Below, piece after piece: positions 17,902 through 26,300 of a stretch of 64,000 nucleotides of DNA; position 1 is the first letter of the stretch; each line of letters starts with the position of its first letter. This DNA is from CAIZGX01 sp046048875 (lineage in GTDB: Bacteria > Bacteroidota > Bacteroidia > Flavobacteriales_D > Sanyastnellaceae), in NCBI GenBank assembly GCA_046048875.1, contig JBJOFG010000017.1, positions 62,001 through 126,000 of the forward strand, in the 5' to 3' direction. The notes below the pieces were generated by a model, which saw nothing but the letters and a program-made list of their open reading frames with translations, did not search any database and was not told the origin of the DNA. The translations under genes were made by a program, and so were the position numbers.

Positions 17902-18676
17902 TCTGGAAATTTTCCCACTCCTCTGCAGACATCACAGGAACAAAGGTGTTGGGTAGTCCCGCACATTTCGATTCGATGTTTAAGGCTCTTGATTCCAATT
18001 CAGGATGTGTACTCATGAACTCAGGAGTGTAACCCGCCAAAGTCTCTTCCTTCATTTTGCGAAACAAAGTAGCCATGCCGTTCGGACGAACATTTGCATT
18101 CATTAAAAAATTAAATCCAACCTCATCGGCTTCACTCTCTTGATCACGACTAAAAGCTAAGCCAGCTAATTCGCCGACTGCAGTGGCAATCGTTGCTCCA
18201 CCACCTTGCGCAACAGCGCCTTCGATGAGGGTTATTATTCCCTCCGTTTTCATTCGCTCATAAACATGTCGCTTCTCCAAGTGCGCAATCTCATGCGCTA
18301 AGACACCGAGTAATTCTTCCGGATTATCACACATATAAATTAATCCAGAATGAACAACCACATGATTGCCTGGCAATGCAAATGCGTTGACCTCGTTGTT
18401 GTTCACTACGTGAATGTGAAACTTACTGGCAGGAAACAAGTTCCCTTCAGAAAGTCTGTTCACGAGCCTATTCATGACAAAATCTATGGAGTCCGACTTC
18501 AGTTCTTTCGACTCCATGAAGACCGCATCCATGGCCAACTCTCCGAACTTCTCTTCATCGAATTTACCCTGAGCCAACGAATGAAATATTTCCTTCGCGG
18601 GAATTCTAGAAAACACAAACCACAAGCCTGTAAGCACAGCGAGTGTAATTCCAAAACGCAAGAGAAAAGTTTTCAT
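17879..18676 (-). CDS. M48 family zinc metalloprotease
   Basis: 265 aa from the ATG at 18676. One N-terminal membrane anchor (FGITLAVLTGLWFVFS) precedes an M48 catalytic domain with zinc-binding HEIAH at residues 128-132 and the third ligand region DQESEADEVGFNFLM. VNAFALPGNHVVVHSGL upstream of the site is typical of the Oma1/BepA/YcaL group. Probably an envelope quality-control protease facing the periplasm. It begins 1 nt before the stop of the DUF4870-like gene, so the two are translated together. Confidence 0.88.
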   Translation of the reverse strand: MKTFLLRFGITLAVLTGLWFVFSRIPAKEIFHSLAQGKFDEEKFGELAMDAVFMESKELKSDSIDFVMNRLVNRLSEGNLFPASKFHIHVVNNNEVNAFALPGNHVVVHSGLIYMCDNPEELLGVLAHEIAHLEKRHVYERMKTEGIITLIEGAVAQGGGATIATAVGELAGLAFSRDQESEADEVGFNFLMNANVRPNGMATLFRKMKEETLAGYTPEFMSTHPELESRALNIESKCAGLPNTFVPVMSAEEWENFQINLRLAL

Positions 18677-18677
18677 G

Positions 18678-19115
18678 TTAGCTTTCTTTACGGACCAAAA
18701 CATCTGTTAACGGCGCGAACAACCACCAATTGCTTTCCTTGCCTTTACGCACCTTCACGGCAGAGACAAGAGTTCCGATTATTTCTGCGATGTTCACCAA
18801 AATAACCACACACAAGTAACCAAAGTATTCATTAGAGAATTCTAAGCTTCCGAAGAGAATACGCAACGTCCATTGAAAACTAATCGTATTCAAAACGAAA
18901 ACAAAAAACTGCGAAAGCAATGCTTGAGTGCAATGCCAGCGGACGAAATAAGACGACTTCCGATTCGCCATGAAGAAAATGAATGTCGCCAAAAGATTAA
19001 CAATGGGCAAGGGAAGGCCCGCCATTAAAGCCACCAACGACATAACATAGGCGTTAGCCGCTTTTTCGCGATCGTCTTGTTCGCGAACTTTCTCTTGCAT
19101 TTCGTGCAGTTCCAT
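18678..19115 (-). CDS. DUF4870-like membrane protein
   Basis: 145 aa. A charged N-terminal helix (MELHEMQEKVREQDDREKAA) is followed by three or four transmembrane segments (SLVALMAGLPLPIVNLLATFIFFMA, ALLSQFFVFVLNTISF, YLCVVILVNIAEIIGTLVSAVKV). The pattern AYVMSLVALMAGLPLPIVNLLATFIFF...KSSYFVRWHCTQALLSQ resembles DUF4870/Tic20-like proteins, where the helix pair is followed by a conserved H-x-x-Q-A. Function unknown. A strong terminator hairpin ends only 3-8 nt upstream of the ATG. Confidence 0.65.
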   Translation of the reverse strand: MELHEMQEKVREQDDREKAANAYVMSLVALMAGLPLPIVNLLATFIFFMANRKSSYFVRWHCTQALLSQFFVFVLNTISFQWTLRILFGSLEFSNEYFGYLCVVILVNIAEIIGTLVSAVKVRKGKESNWWLFAPLTDVLVRKES

Positions 19116-19117
19116 AG

Positions 19118-19150
19118 AAAAAAATAAACCGAACTTTCGTTCGGTTTATT
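19118..19150 (-). terminator. 12-bp perfect hairpin with T run, abutting the next start codon
   Basis: Stem 19123-19134 / 19139-19150 with a TTTC loop. On the minus strand it is followed by seven T residues and then the DUF4870 gene start (ATG at 19115). It would terminate the TM2 transcript just before the next gene. Confidence 0.8.
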
Positions 19151-19159
19151 GTGTGTTTA

Positions 19160-19498
19160 TTAGATTAAGAACTTTTGAACGTTCTCCATGTTTTTCTTCT
19201 TCGTGTTACCTTGAACTGTGAACCAGTCAACAATTGTCCAAATTCCACAACCTCCTAAAGTCAACAATTTAGCAACACCCAAACCGGTATCTCCAATATA
19301 GAAACGGTCAATACCATAAGAGCCTCCGAAGATGGAGATAATTAATGCTGTTGATGGGTCTTTTAGGTTCGCAGATTGAATCATGATGAACTTACTATCA
19401 TCCAATGCCAGAAGGCGATCTCTTAAATAAGGAATTTGATGACTTTCGAAAAATTTTGCGTTTGTCGCAATGTACATGTCTACACGTGACTGATCCAT
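19160..19498 (-). CDS. TM2 domain protein
   Basis: 112 aa. After a 45-residue hydrophilic N-terminal part comes a TM2 domain: STALIISIFGGSYGIDRFYIGDTGLGVAKLLTLGGCGIWTIVDWF, with the characteristic G-x-x-G-x-D/H-R-F-Y motif in the loop between two transmembrane helices. TM2 proteins have no agreed function. It is preceded by an unusual promoter whose spacer is a 20-bp palindrome (19553-19586), and followed by a strong terminator. Confidence 0.9.
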   Translation of the reverse strand: MDQSRVDMYIATNAKFFESHQIPYLRDRLLALDDSKFIMIQSANLKDPSTALIISIFGGSYGIDRFYIGDTGLGVAKLLTLGGCGIWTIVDWFTVQGNTKKKNMENVQKFLI

Positions 19499-19552
19499 AA
19501 AAAGGTTTAGTTTAATTTCCTACTCGTTAGGCCTTTCGGTTACTCCATAGAA

Positions 19553-19586
19553 CAAATATAAGGGCCGGCATGCCGGCCCTCAAAAA
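19553..19586 (-). promoter_or_regulatory. Promoter with a 20-bp perfect palindrome as spacer
   Basis: On the minus strand a T-rich TTTG element at 19581-19586 is followed by a 20-bp perfect palindrome at 19561-19580 (AGGGCCGGC arms) and then TATATTTG at 19553-19560. The spacing is ideal for -33/-7, so the palindrome is the whole spacer. It also lies right after the stop of the upstream TM2 gene, so it could double as that gene's terminator stem. Confidence 0.75.
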
Positions 19587-19588
19587 CA

Positions 19589-19807
19589 TTAGTTAGATTT
19601 TAACTCTCTGCCGTCAGCCATTTTCATGCTGCCAGTTAAAATTTTAATAAAATCAATTAGAGCCCACAAGCCACAGCCACCAGCAGTTAATAGCATTAAC
19701 CACCAGTTTTTGTAACCCATCATTAATCTGTGAATTCCAAGGCCCCCTAGGAACCAACAAACAACAGCCATTACAATCTTCGATTGCACTTCTTTTTGTT
19801 CTGACAT
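19589..19807 (-). CDS. Small TM2 domain protein
   Basis: 72 aa, almost only a TM2 domain: IVMAVVCWFLGGLGIHRLMMGYKNWWLMLLTAGGCGLWALIDFIKILTG, with the G-x-x-G-x-H-R loop between two transmembrane helices and a polar tail. It is shorter than, and diverged from, its neighbour at 19160, so the pair probably arose by an old duplication or joint selection. A weak inverted repeat (19849-19855 / 19870-19876) lies upstream, between this gene and the GH16 gene. Confidence 0.88.
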   Translation of the reverse strand: MSEQKEVQSKIVMAVVCWFLGGLGIHRLMMGYKNWWLMLLTAGGCGLWALIDFIKILTGSMKMADGRELKSN

Positions 19808-19848
19808 TTTAGTTAAGGTTTTAGTTAAGTGCCTACTCTATTTTTAGG

Positions 19849-19876
19849 TTTTCGGCTTTCCCTACAAAACCGAAAA
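19849..19876. repeat. Inverted repeat downstream of the GH16 gene
   Basis: TTTTCGG and CCGAAAA, 7 bp, with a 14-nt loop. Possible weak terminator of the carboxylase/GH16 transcript. Nothing else was seen in the 118-bp gap. Confidence 0.35.
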
Positions 19877-19925
19877 TAATAAAATGTTTAATTGGAAAAG
19901 AAATATATTGAGCGATTTTTTTTGG

Positions 19926-20810
19926 CTAATTGAAAACATACGCTCTAACATAATCAATGTTAAAGTCGTTCTTCTCCAAGGGTAATCTATTCGGTGATTG
20001 CTGAACAGCCATGTCTACCAAGATTTTCATGGGGGAACGCGGAAAAACATTTTCTTCTCTTCCTTCTTCTATCTTTCCATCCTTGCGATCACCCGCTTTT
20101 TTGTAGCGGTACAACGTGCGCATTTCCTTTCCATCTGTGTACCATACAATCGCGTTTTCAGTCCATAACACACCGTAGGTATGCATGCCTTCTGATCCGT
20201 CGAAAGGAAGCTTGTAACCCACACCCGACATCTTCTTATTGTAATGGGTGGTCATGTGTTGAACACGAGATAACTTCTTTTGACTGAATCCACCAAAGAA
20301 ATTCTCTTCGTTCCAAAACTCAAAAACATCAATTTCATTGTTGGTTCCGTCCGATTCACCATACAGCCAGAATGCCGGCCAAGCATCTCTGCCTTTCGGC
20401 AACTCGCAACGAATTTCATAATAACCCCAATGAAACAATTGCTTCGATTCAAACTCTCCCGTATCGTAATTAAAGTTTCCTGTGCGCTCCTTCATTCCGT
20501 CGGTAATCCAAACATAATATTTCTGATCTTTTCTTTCTTTCGGAAGAGTAAGAATTGTAGCCTTCCCTTCCTTCACAGATACACTTTCCTTCGTTAACCA
20601 CTGCTGCGTAATCTTCTGCTCAGCATCGCGAACCACCCCTTCACGAAGATCCCATTTTTGCTCATCCAAATTCAATCCGTTAAACTCATCGCTAAACGAA
20701 AGCTTCATGGGTATAGACATTCCTCTGAAATTAATGACCGTGTCTTTCGGCTGTGCGAAAAATACTGAAGGCGCAACAACGCAAATCACAACAAGTAACT
20801 TCTTCCACAT
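19926..20810 (-). CDS. Secreted glycoside hydrolase family 16 protein
   Basis: 294 aa with a signal peptide (MWKKLLVVICVVAPSVFFAQ). The GH16 catalytic motif ExDxxE appears as EIDVFE at residues 159-164 (nucleophile and acid/base glutamates), preceded by FHWGYYEIRCELPKGRDAWPAFWLYG, the family signature. The EIDVFE form (extra residue in the motif) is that of beta-agarases, kappa-carrageenases and related enzymes, so the substrate may be a marine galactan, but laminarin cannot be excluded. It follows the carbonic-anhydrase-like gene by 6 nt on the same strand. No T9SS tail. Confidence 0.88.
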   Translation of the reverse strand: MWKKLLVVICVVAPSVFFAQPKDTVINFRGMSIPMKLSFSDEFNGLNLDEQKWDLREGVVRDAEQKITQQWLTKESVSVKEGKATILTLPKERKDQKYYVWITDGMKERTGNFNYDTGEFESKQLFHWGYYEIRCELPKGRDAWPAFWLYGESDGTNNEIDVFEFWNEENFFGGFSQKKLSRVQHMTTHYNKKMSGVGYKLPFDGSEGMHTYGVLWTENAIVWYTDGKEMRTLYRYKKAGDRKDGKIEEGREENVFPRSPMKILVDMAVQQSPNRLPLEKNDFNIDYVRAYVFN

Positions 20811-20816
20811 AAAAAT

Positions 20817-21338
20817 TTATTTTTTAGGTTGAAACCACGATGAATACATGACATAGTTATTCGCTATGCGCTGTACTTCACCCTGAAACAATTCCGGAGA
20901 AAGGTCTTTGATTTTCTTGGCTGGAATCCCAGCGTAAACACTCCCACTTTTCACATGTGTTCCTTCCGTAAGAATTGCGCCTGCCGCAATAATGCAGTTT
21001 TCTTCAATCACACAATTATCCATGACTATCGCGCCCATTCCAATCAATACATTGTCGTGAATGGTGCATCCGTGAACCATGGCGCGGTGGCCAATGCTTA
21101 CGTTGTTGCCAATTTTAGTTCCGGCTTTCTGATAGGTGCCATGAATAATGGCACCGTCTTGAATATTTACTTTGTTGCCTATTTCAATGGTGTTCACGTC
21201 GCCACGAACCACAGCTGTGAACCACACACTGCATTGATTTCCCATCGTTACCTGTCCGACAATCGTTGCATTTTCAGCAATGAAACATTCGTCTCCCCAT
21301 GTTGGAGAAACACCGTTAACAGGCAGTATCAAGGGCAT
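20817..21338 (-). CDS. Gamma-carbonic anhydrase family protein (left-handed beta-helix)
   Basis: 173 aa, the usual size. Hexapeptide repeats build a left-handed beta-helix (ENATIVGQVTMGNQCSVWFTAVVRGDVNTIEIGNKVNIQDGAIIHGT). Histidines expected to bind metal are seen in AIIHGT, VSIGHRAMVHG and the following repeat. The YrdA/PaaY-type call is secure; true carbonic anhydrase activity is not. It lies 10 nt after the acyl-CoA carboxylase gene, perhaps supplying bicarbonate for carboxylation, which is inference from position. Confidence 0.9.
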   Translation of the reverse strand: MPLILPVNGVSPTWGDECFIAENATIVGQVTMGNQCSVWFTAVVRGDVNTIEIGNKVNIQDGAIIHGTYQKAGTKIGNNVSIGHRAMVHGCTIHDNVLIGMGAIVMDNCVIEENCIIAAGAILTEGTHVKSGSVYAGIPAKKIKDLSPELFQGEVQRIANNYVMYSSWFQPKK

Positions 21339-21348
21339 GTTCTAAAAT

Positions 21349-22890
21349 TTACAAGGGAATGTTTCCGTGCTTCTTGCGCGGCATTTTCTCTGCTTTGTTC
21401 TCAAGCATTTCAAATGCACGAATTAACTTCTCGCGAGTCACTGCTGGCTCTATCACTTCATCTACATATCCGCGTTCAGCAGCGCTGTATGGATTTGCGA
21501 AAAGGGTAGCGTATTCGGCTTCTTTCTCTTTCCATTTCGCGTCTTTGTCTTTAGCCTCTGCAATTTCTTTTTTGAAGATAATTTCAGCGGCACCTTTCGC
21601 GCCCATTACAGCAATCTCTGCCGATGGCCAAGCGAAGTTCATATCTGCACCAATGTGCTTGCTGTTCATTACGTCGTACGCTCCGCCATACGCTTTGCGT
21701 GTGATAACCGTAACGCGAGGAACCGTTGCTTCGCTAAAGGCGTACAACAACTTCGCTCCGTTCGAGATAATGCCGTTCCACTCTTGATCGGTACCCGGTA
21801 AGAAACCCGGTACATCTTCCAACACCAACAATGGAATATTGAAGGCATCGCAAAAACGCACGAAACGTGCAGCTTTGTTACTGCTCTTAATATCTAACAC
21901 TCCTGCTAAGAAAGCAGGCTGATTCGCAACAATACCAATGCTTCTTCCAGCAAGGCGTGCGAAACCAACTACAATATTTTCAGCGTAATCTTTGTGCACT
22001 TCTAACCAAGATTCTTCGTCGGTTAATGCAGCAATTACTTCTTTGATGTCGTAAGGCTGATTCGGATTAGCAGGAATAATTCCATTCAATGCTTCTCTTC
22101 TTTCGTTGCCAGCTTCGTAAGGCAAACGTGCTGGAGTTTCCTCGCAGTTCTGCGGCATGTAAGAAAGCATTTGACGAATCGTCTTCAACGCTGCCACATC
22201 ATTCTCTGCCGTCAAATGCGTAACACCACTTTTCGTGCTGTGTGCACTTGCACCGCCCAAATCTTCACTGCTCACTTCTTCGTGAGTAACAGTCTTCACT
22301 ACGTTCGGACCCGTAACAAACATGTAGCTCGTGTTTTCAACCATGACAATAAAATCTGTCAAGGCAGGAGAATACACAGCACCGCCAGCGCAAGGTCCCA
22401 TGATCGCACTCAACTGCGGAACCACTCCGCTGGCTTGTACATTTCTGTAGAAAATATCGGCGTAGCCGCCAAGACTTACAACGCCTTCCTGAATGCGGGC
22501 TCCGCCGCTATCGTTCAAGCCAATAACTGGCGCACCATTCTTCATGGCTAAGTCCATGATTTTACAAATCTTCTGCGCGTGAGCTTCAGCAAGCGATCCG
22601 CCCATTACGGTAAAATCCTGAGAGAAAACGTACACCAAGCGTCCGTTTATTTTACCGTATCCGGTAACCACTCCGTCACCCAAATATTTCTCGTTCTCCA
22701 AACCGAAATTGGTGCTGCGGTGAGTCACCAACATTCCAATTTCTTCGAAGGAATTTGCGTCTAACAAAACCTCTATACGCTCACGAGCTGTGAGTTTTCC
22801 TTTCTTGTGTTGCGACTCTATGCGCTTCGCACCACCACCCAATAAAGCTTCCTGCTTCTTCTGTTCGAGATTGGCTAATTTTTCTTGCAT
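21349..22890 (-). CDS. pccB: Acyl-CoA carboxylase beta subunit (carboxyltransferase)
   Basis: 513 aa, the usual length of propionyl-CoA/acetyl-CoA carboxylase beta chains. The N- and C-terminal crotonase-fold halves are visible: TARERIEVLLDANSFEEIG, GGSLAEAHAQKICKIMDLAMKNGAPVIGLNDSGGARIQEGV, then PGFLPGTDQEWNGIISNGAKLLYAFSEATVPRVTVI and AYGGAYDVMNSKHIGADMNFAWPSAEIAVMG. It transfers CO2 from carboxybiotin to an acyl-CoA, probably propionyl-CoA. A biotin-carrier gene is at 60119. TAAATTTG ends 4 nt before the ATG. Confidence 0.92.
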   Translation of the reverse strand: MQEKLANLEQKKQEALLGGGAKRIESQHKKGKLTARERIEVLLDANSFEEIGMLVTHRSTNFGLENEKYLGDGVVTGYGKINGRLVYVFSQDFTVMGGSLAEAHAQKICKIMDLAMKNGAPVIGLNDSGGARIQEGVVSLGGYADIFYRNVQASGVVPQLSAIMGPCAGGAVYSPALTDFIVMVENTSYMFVTGPNVVKTVTHEEVSSEDLGGASAHSTKSGVTHLTAENDVAALKTIRQMLSYMPQNCEETPARLPYEAGNERREALNGIIPANPNQPYDIKEVIAALTDEESWLEVHKDYAENIVVGFARLAGRSIGIVANQPAFLAGVLDIKSSNKAARFVRFCDAFNIPLLVLEDVPGFLPGTDQEWNGIISNGAKLLYAFSEATVPRVTVITRKAYGGAYDVMNSKHIGADMNFAWPSAEIAVMGAKGAAEIIFKKEIAEAKDKDAKWKEKEAEYATLFANPYSAAERGYVDEVIEPAVTREKLIRAFEMLENKAEKMPRKKHGNIPL

Positions 22891-22894
22891 GTGG

Positions 22895-22902
22895 CAAATT
22901 TA
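22895..22902 (-). promoter_or_regulatory. -7 element (TAAATTTG) for pccB, 4 nt before the ATG
   Basis: Minus-strand exact TAnnTTTG match ending 4 nt from the ATG at 22890, suggesting a leaderless transcript. Confidence 0.6.
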
Positions 22903-22905
22903 GGA

Positions 22906-23328
22906 TTATTCCGCTGTGCCTGCTACATCGAATTCCAACACCACTTCCGTTCCGCCGTTATTAAACGTGCATCTGTCGGCCAAGCGTTGCATAAGAAAGA
23001 CACCTCTTCCGTGAGGCAATTCAATGTTTTCAGGAGCGGTTGGGTCTGGCAAATTTTCGTAATCGAAACCCGGACCCTCGTCTTGTATGATAAATCGCAA
23101 AGTCTTCTCATTGGCCAACTCGAAAGTCAACGAAACCTGAAGGTCTGTATTCATGCGGTTTCCATGAACAACGGCGTTGTTCACTCCTTCCGTCAAACAG
23201 ATTAATACTTCACCGTAAAAGTCTTCTTTCACTTTGTACTCCGCACAAACATCGTCCACTAACTTTTCAGCTAAATGAATGCTTTCTAGCACTGAGGGAA
23301 AGCGAAGTTGTCTGCGGCCTTGGATCAT
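22906..23328 (-). CDS. RsbW-like serine kinase/ATP-binding protein
   Basis: 140 aa from the ATG at 23328 (a TTG 21 nt upstream is less likely). HATPase_c_2 (GHKL) domain as in anti-sigma-factor kinases: N-box LICLTEGVNNAVVHGN, G1-type motif FIIQDEGPGFD, and G2-type HGRGVFLMQRLADR. Such proteins bind ATP and phosphorylate an anti-sigma-factor antagonist or act in partner-switching. No STAS-domain partner or sigma-B-like factor is adjacent, so the target is unknown. It lies 58 nt downstream of the large coiled-coil gene and may be cotranscribed with it. Confidence 0.82.
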   Translation of the reverse strand: MIQGRRQLRFPSVLESIHLAEKLVDDVCAEYKVKEDFYGEVLICLTEGVNNAVVHGNRMNTDLQVSLTFELANEKTLRFIIQDEGPGFDYENLPDPTAPENIELPHGRGVFLMQRLADRCTFNNGGTEVVLEFDVAGTAE

Positions 23329-23386
23329 GAAATAATTTTTGCGTACCAAAAATGAGAAAAAAAACGCGACAATCCATTTATTTCTT

Positions 23387-26300
23387 TCAGGAATTTCTGA
23401 AATAACGTTGAGTCTTCTCTTTGTAATAGGGTTTTAGGTTCGGAGAAACAGATCGTAAGGTCTCTACTCCCTTCTGTTTGTTCTTCAGGAATTCCTCGTA
23501 TTTCTTAGGGTTTCCAACAGGCGCGTTCACCGCTTCGTTGCTCTTTCGCTCTTCATCCATCTCACGGACACGCTCGGCTTGCTCTGCTTTTAGCAAGCGA
23601 ATCATAATGTCGTTTTGTCTGCGAATACTCTCTTCGGTAATCTGATTGTTGACAATGTCGCGCTGAAGCTTCTCCATCTCCTTGGCAATCTGCTTCAACT
23701 CATTTCCCGCACCACTTCCGTCTTCATTCAGTTCATTTCCTTTTTCCTCCATCATCTTGCGAATGGCAGCCTGCTTCGCAGCCATCTGCGCCAATTCTTT
23801 CGCCATGCCTTCATCGCCGCCGCTTTTCGAACCGCCTGAATTGTTCTTGCCTTGATTCTGTCCTTTCTTGCGGGCTTCTTCCAATTGCTTCTGCAATCCT
23901 TCCTGCATGCGCTTCATTTGGGCCGCAGAGGCTTTGCTCTTGCCTTTCCCTTTGCCCTTTCCACCGGGCTTGTTGCAACTGCCTTTGCCTTCCTTCTTCG
24001 ATTGAGATTCAGACTGCATCTGCGCTTGCATCTGCTGCAACGCATCGTCTAACAACAACGCCAAGTTATTGTAACCGGTCATGGCAGACTGCTGATTCTG
24101 CGTAATGCGCGACATGTTTCCATCTGGAAAATCTTTCATCACACGATCGAGGTTCGCGTTAATCTCGTTGATCTCATGATTTACCGTTGAGCTGATCTCA
24201 GGCACGCGCTTGCTCAACGCGAAAAGACTGTCTTCAATCATGCGCGAATCGTCTTTCAACTTGCGCTGACGTTGCGCCAAGGTCTTGATACGTGGGTCAT
24301 TCGCCATGGTCTTGCGTGATTCTTCCATAAGCGCTTCTTGATCGAAACTTACCGAAAGAATGTTCTCTAACAAGGCGCGCATGGCGGCCATGTCTTCTTC
24401 GTGCTGCTCCTGCTCGGCCGATTCCATACCGTCTTGCATTTGCTGCGCCATTTGTTTCATCTTCTCGGCGGCTTTCTTTTGCGACTTCGAAGCGTTCGAC
24501 TTCTTGTTTTGTTTCAATTCGGAAGAAGACTTCTCTTGCTCGTCGTCAATCTCTTTCTTCAATCCATCGGTATCCGGAATTTCTTGCGGCGTTTCCAATT
24601 CTTTGTTCAATTCTTCCGCCTCTTTCAATTCCTCCTTCACGTCTTCGAACTCTTTGTTCAACTGCTCTTGTTCTTTCAGTTTCTCTTCAGCACTCTTCGA
24701 TTCGTCGTTGGCCAACTTCTCTTGCTTATCGGCCAATTCATTCAACTTCTCGGTGGCTTCTTTCAATTTCTCTTCCACTTCCAGTTCTTTGAATTGTTCC
24801 AACGCACGATCCAATTCTTTCTCTAAATCTTCGGTAGAAAGATTCATTTTTTCGATTTCTTTTCGAAGCTCGTCTTTGTTCAGTTCGTTCATGAGCTTTT
24901 GCAGTTCTTGCATCATCTCTTTCATTTCCGGACTGAGCATTTCGTTCATCAAACGCTCGAGCTCTTTCTGCTTTTCAGCCAGCTGCTCGTCTTTCTGCTC
25001 TTGATTGCGCTGTTGATTTTGCTTTTGAATTTCTTTGACTTGCTCTTCTAATTTTTTCTGACGCTCGATGAGGTCTTCCAATTTTTTCTTGTCTTGCCAA
25101 TTCAGGTTTTGCTTCTCGAGCATTTCGCGTTCGAGCTGCTTCATTTCTTTCTGCAATTTTTCTGCTTCGCGAAGGCTCGACTCTAACTGATCTTTGATGC
25201 TTTCGCTTTGCTCGTTGCGCATTTCCTTCAGTTCTTCTTCTGTTGGATTCACGAATTGTCTTACTTGGGAGCGAGTGCTCTTCGCGCCGTGCACACCGTC
25301 GTTGTCCCACACTTCGAAGAAGTAATTCACCTCGTCGCCAGGTTCTAGGTTGAAGATTGAAAAATCTACGGCGTGGAAAAACTGATCTCCGGTTGTCCCT
25401 ACTTCAAACTGAATGGGCAACACAGTTGCGCTTTCTACGGCCTTACCGTCGCGCATGTGAACGGCGGTGAAGGTGAGTTTCGTAAGGCCGTAATCGTCTT
25501 GAATTCCTCCGGTGAAATAGTGAATGTATCGCGAAGTTGAATCGGTTTCATCTTGAACTGAAATGCTCGGATATCCGTCGGCAACGACGTTCACTTGATA
25601 CGACAAGGCGTTTCCATTTTGCACTTGTTCGTTTTGTGGAATGACGCTGTAAGCAAAATTCTGCGAAGCATTTTCGCGGTGCTCAAATCCTTCTGACGTT
25701 TCTTCGAAAGGCAATTTGCCTGCGGTTGTTTCAAACAAAACGGAAGAAGTGTTTTCTCCGGCGATTCTCCAGATGAGCTGTGTGCCTTCAGGGACGAGCA
25801 AATCGCCGGTGTTGTTTACCACGGCATTCTCTTTCTTCAAGTAAGAAGGGTAGTTCACTTCAATCTGAAACTGCGTTAGCTTCGGCATTTGCAGCACATC
25901 GAGGTTGTATCCTTTGCTGTGAAATTTTCCTCCATGAAAAACGATCGTAGCGTCTTCCTTCACATTGGCGAGGGTGTAAGAGAAATCAATGTTGCTCTTC
26001 TTCACCATTTGGAATTTCTGTCCGTTCACTTCAATGAACACCTGCGCTGGAATTTCCTTTCCTGTCACTTGCATGCGCACCTCGTAGTCTGTGTTTTCGA
26101 TCGCCGTTAGCGTGTCGTTCAACATTTCCATGGTGAAGGGCGCTTCCTCTTCTATGATTTCGTTGTAGCGCAGCAGACGGTCAGTAGGTTTCAGAATGAA
26201 GGAAGGCGTGATTAAAAACAACACTCCGAAAACGCCCACCAGCGGAAGCAAGTAGCGCAAATATTTTTTGTTCTTTTTTACATCAATGGCTGCTGTGAAC

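Noticed and set aside
19561..19580. Terminal inverted repeat of an insertion sequence
   Set aside because: The 20-bp palindrome is unique in the window, has no partner or transposase, and sits exactly in a promoter spacer.
24360..25004. Plus-strand 214-aa Ser/Cys/Phe-rich ORF
   Set aside because: Exact antisense of the Glu/Lys-rich coiled coil at 23387-26725; its odd composition is a by-product of the codons on the other strand.
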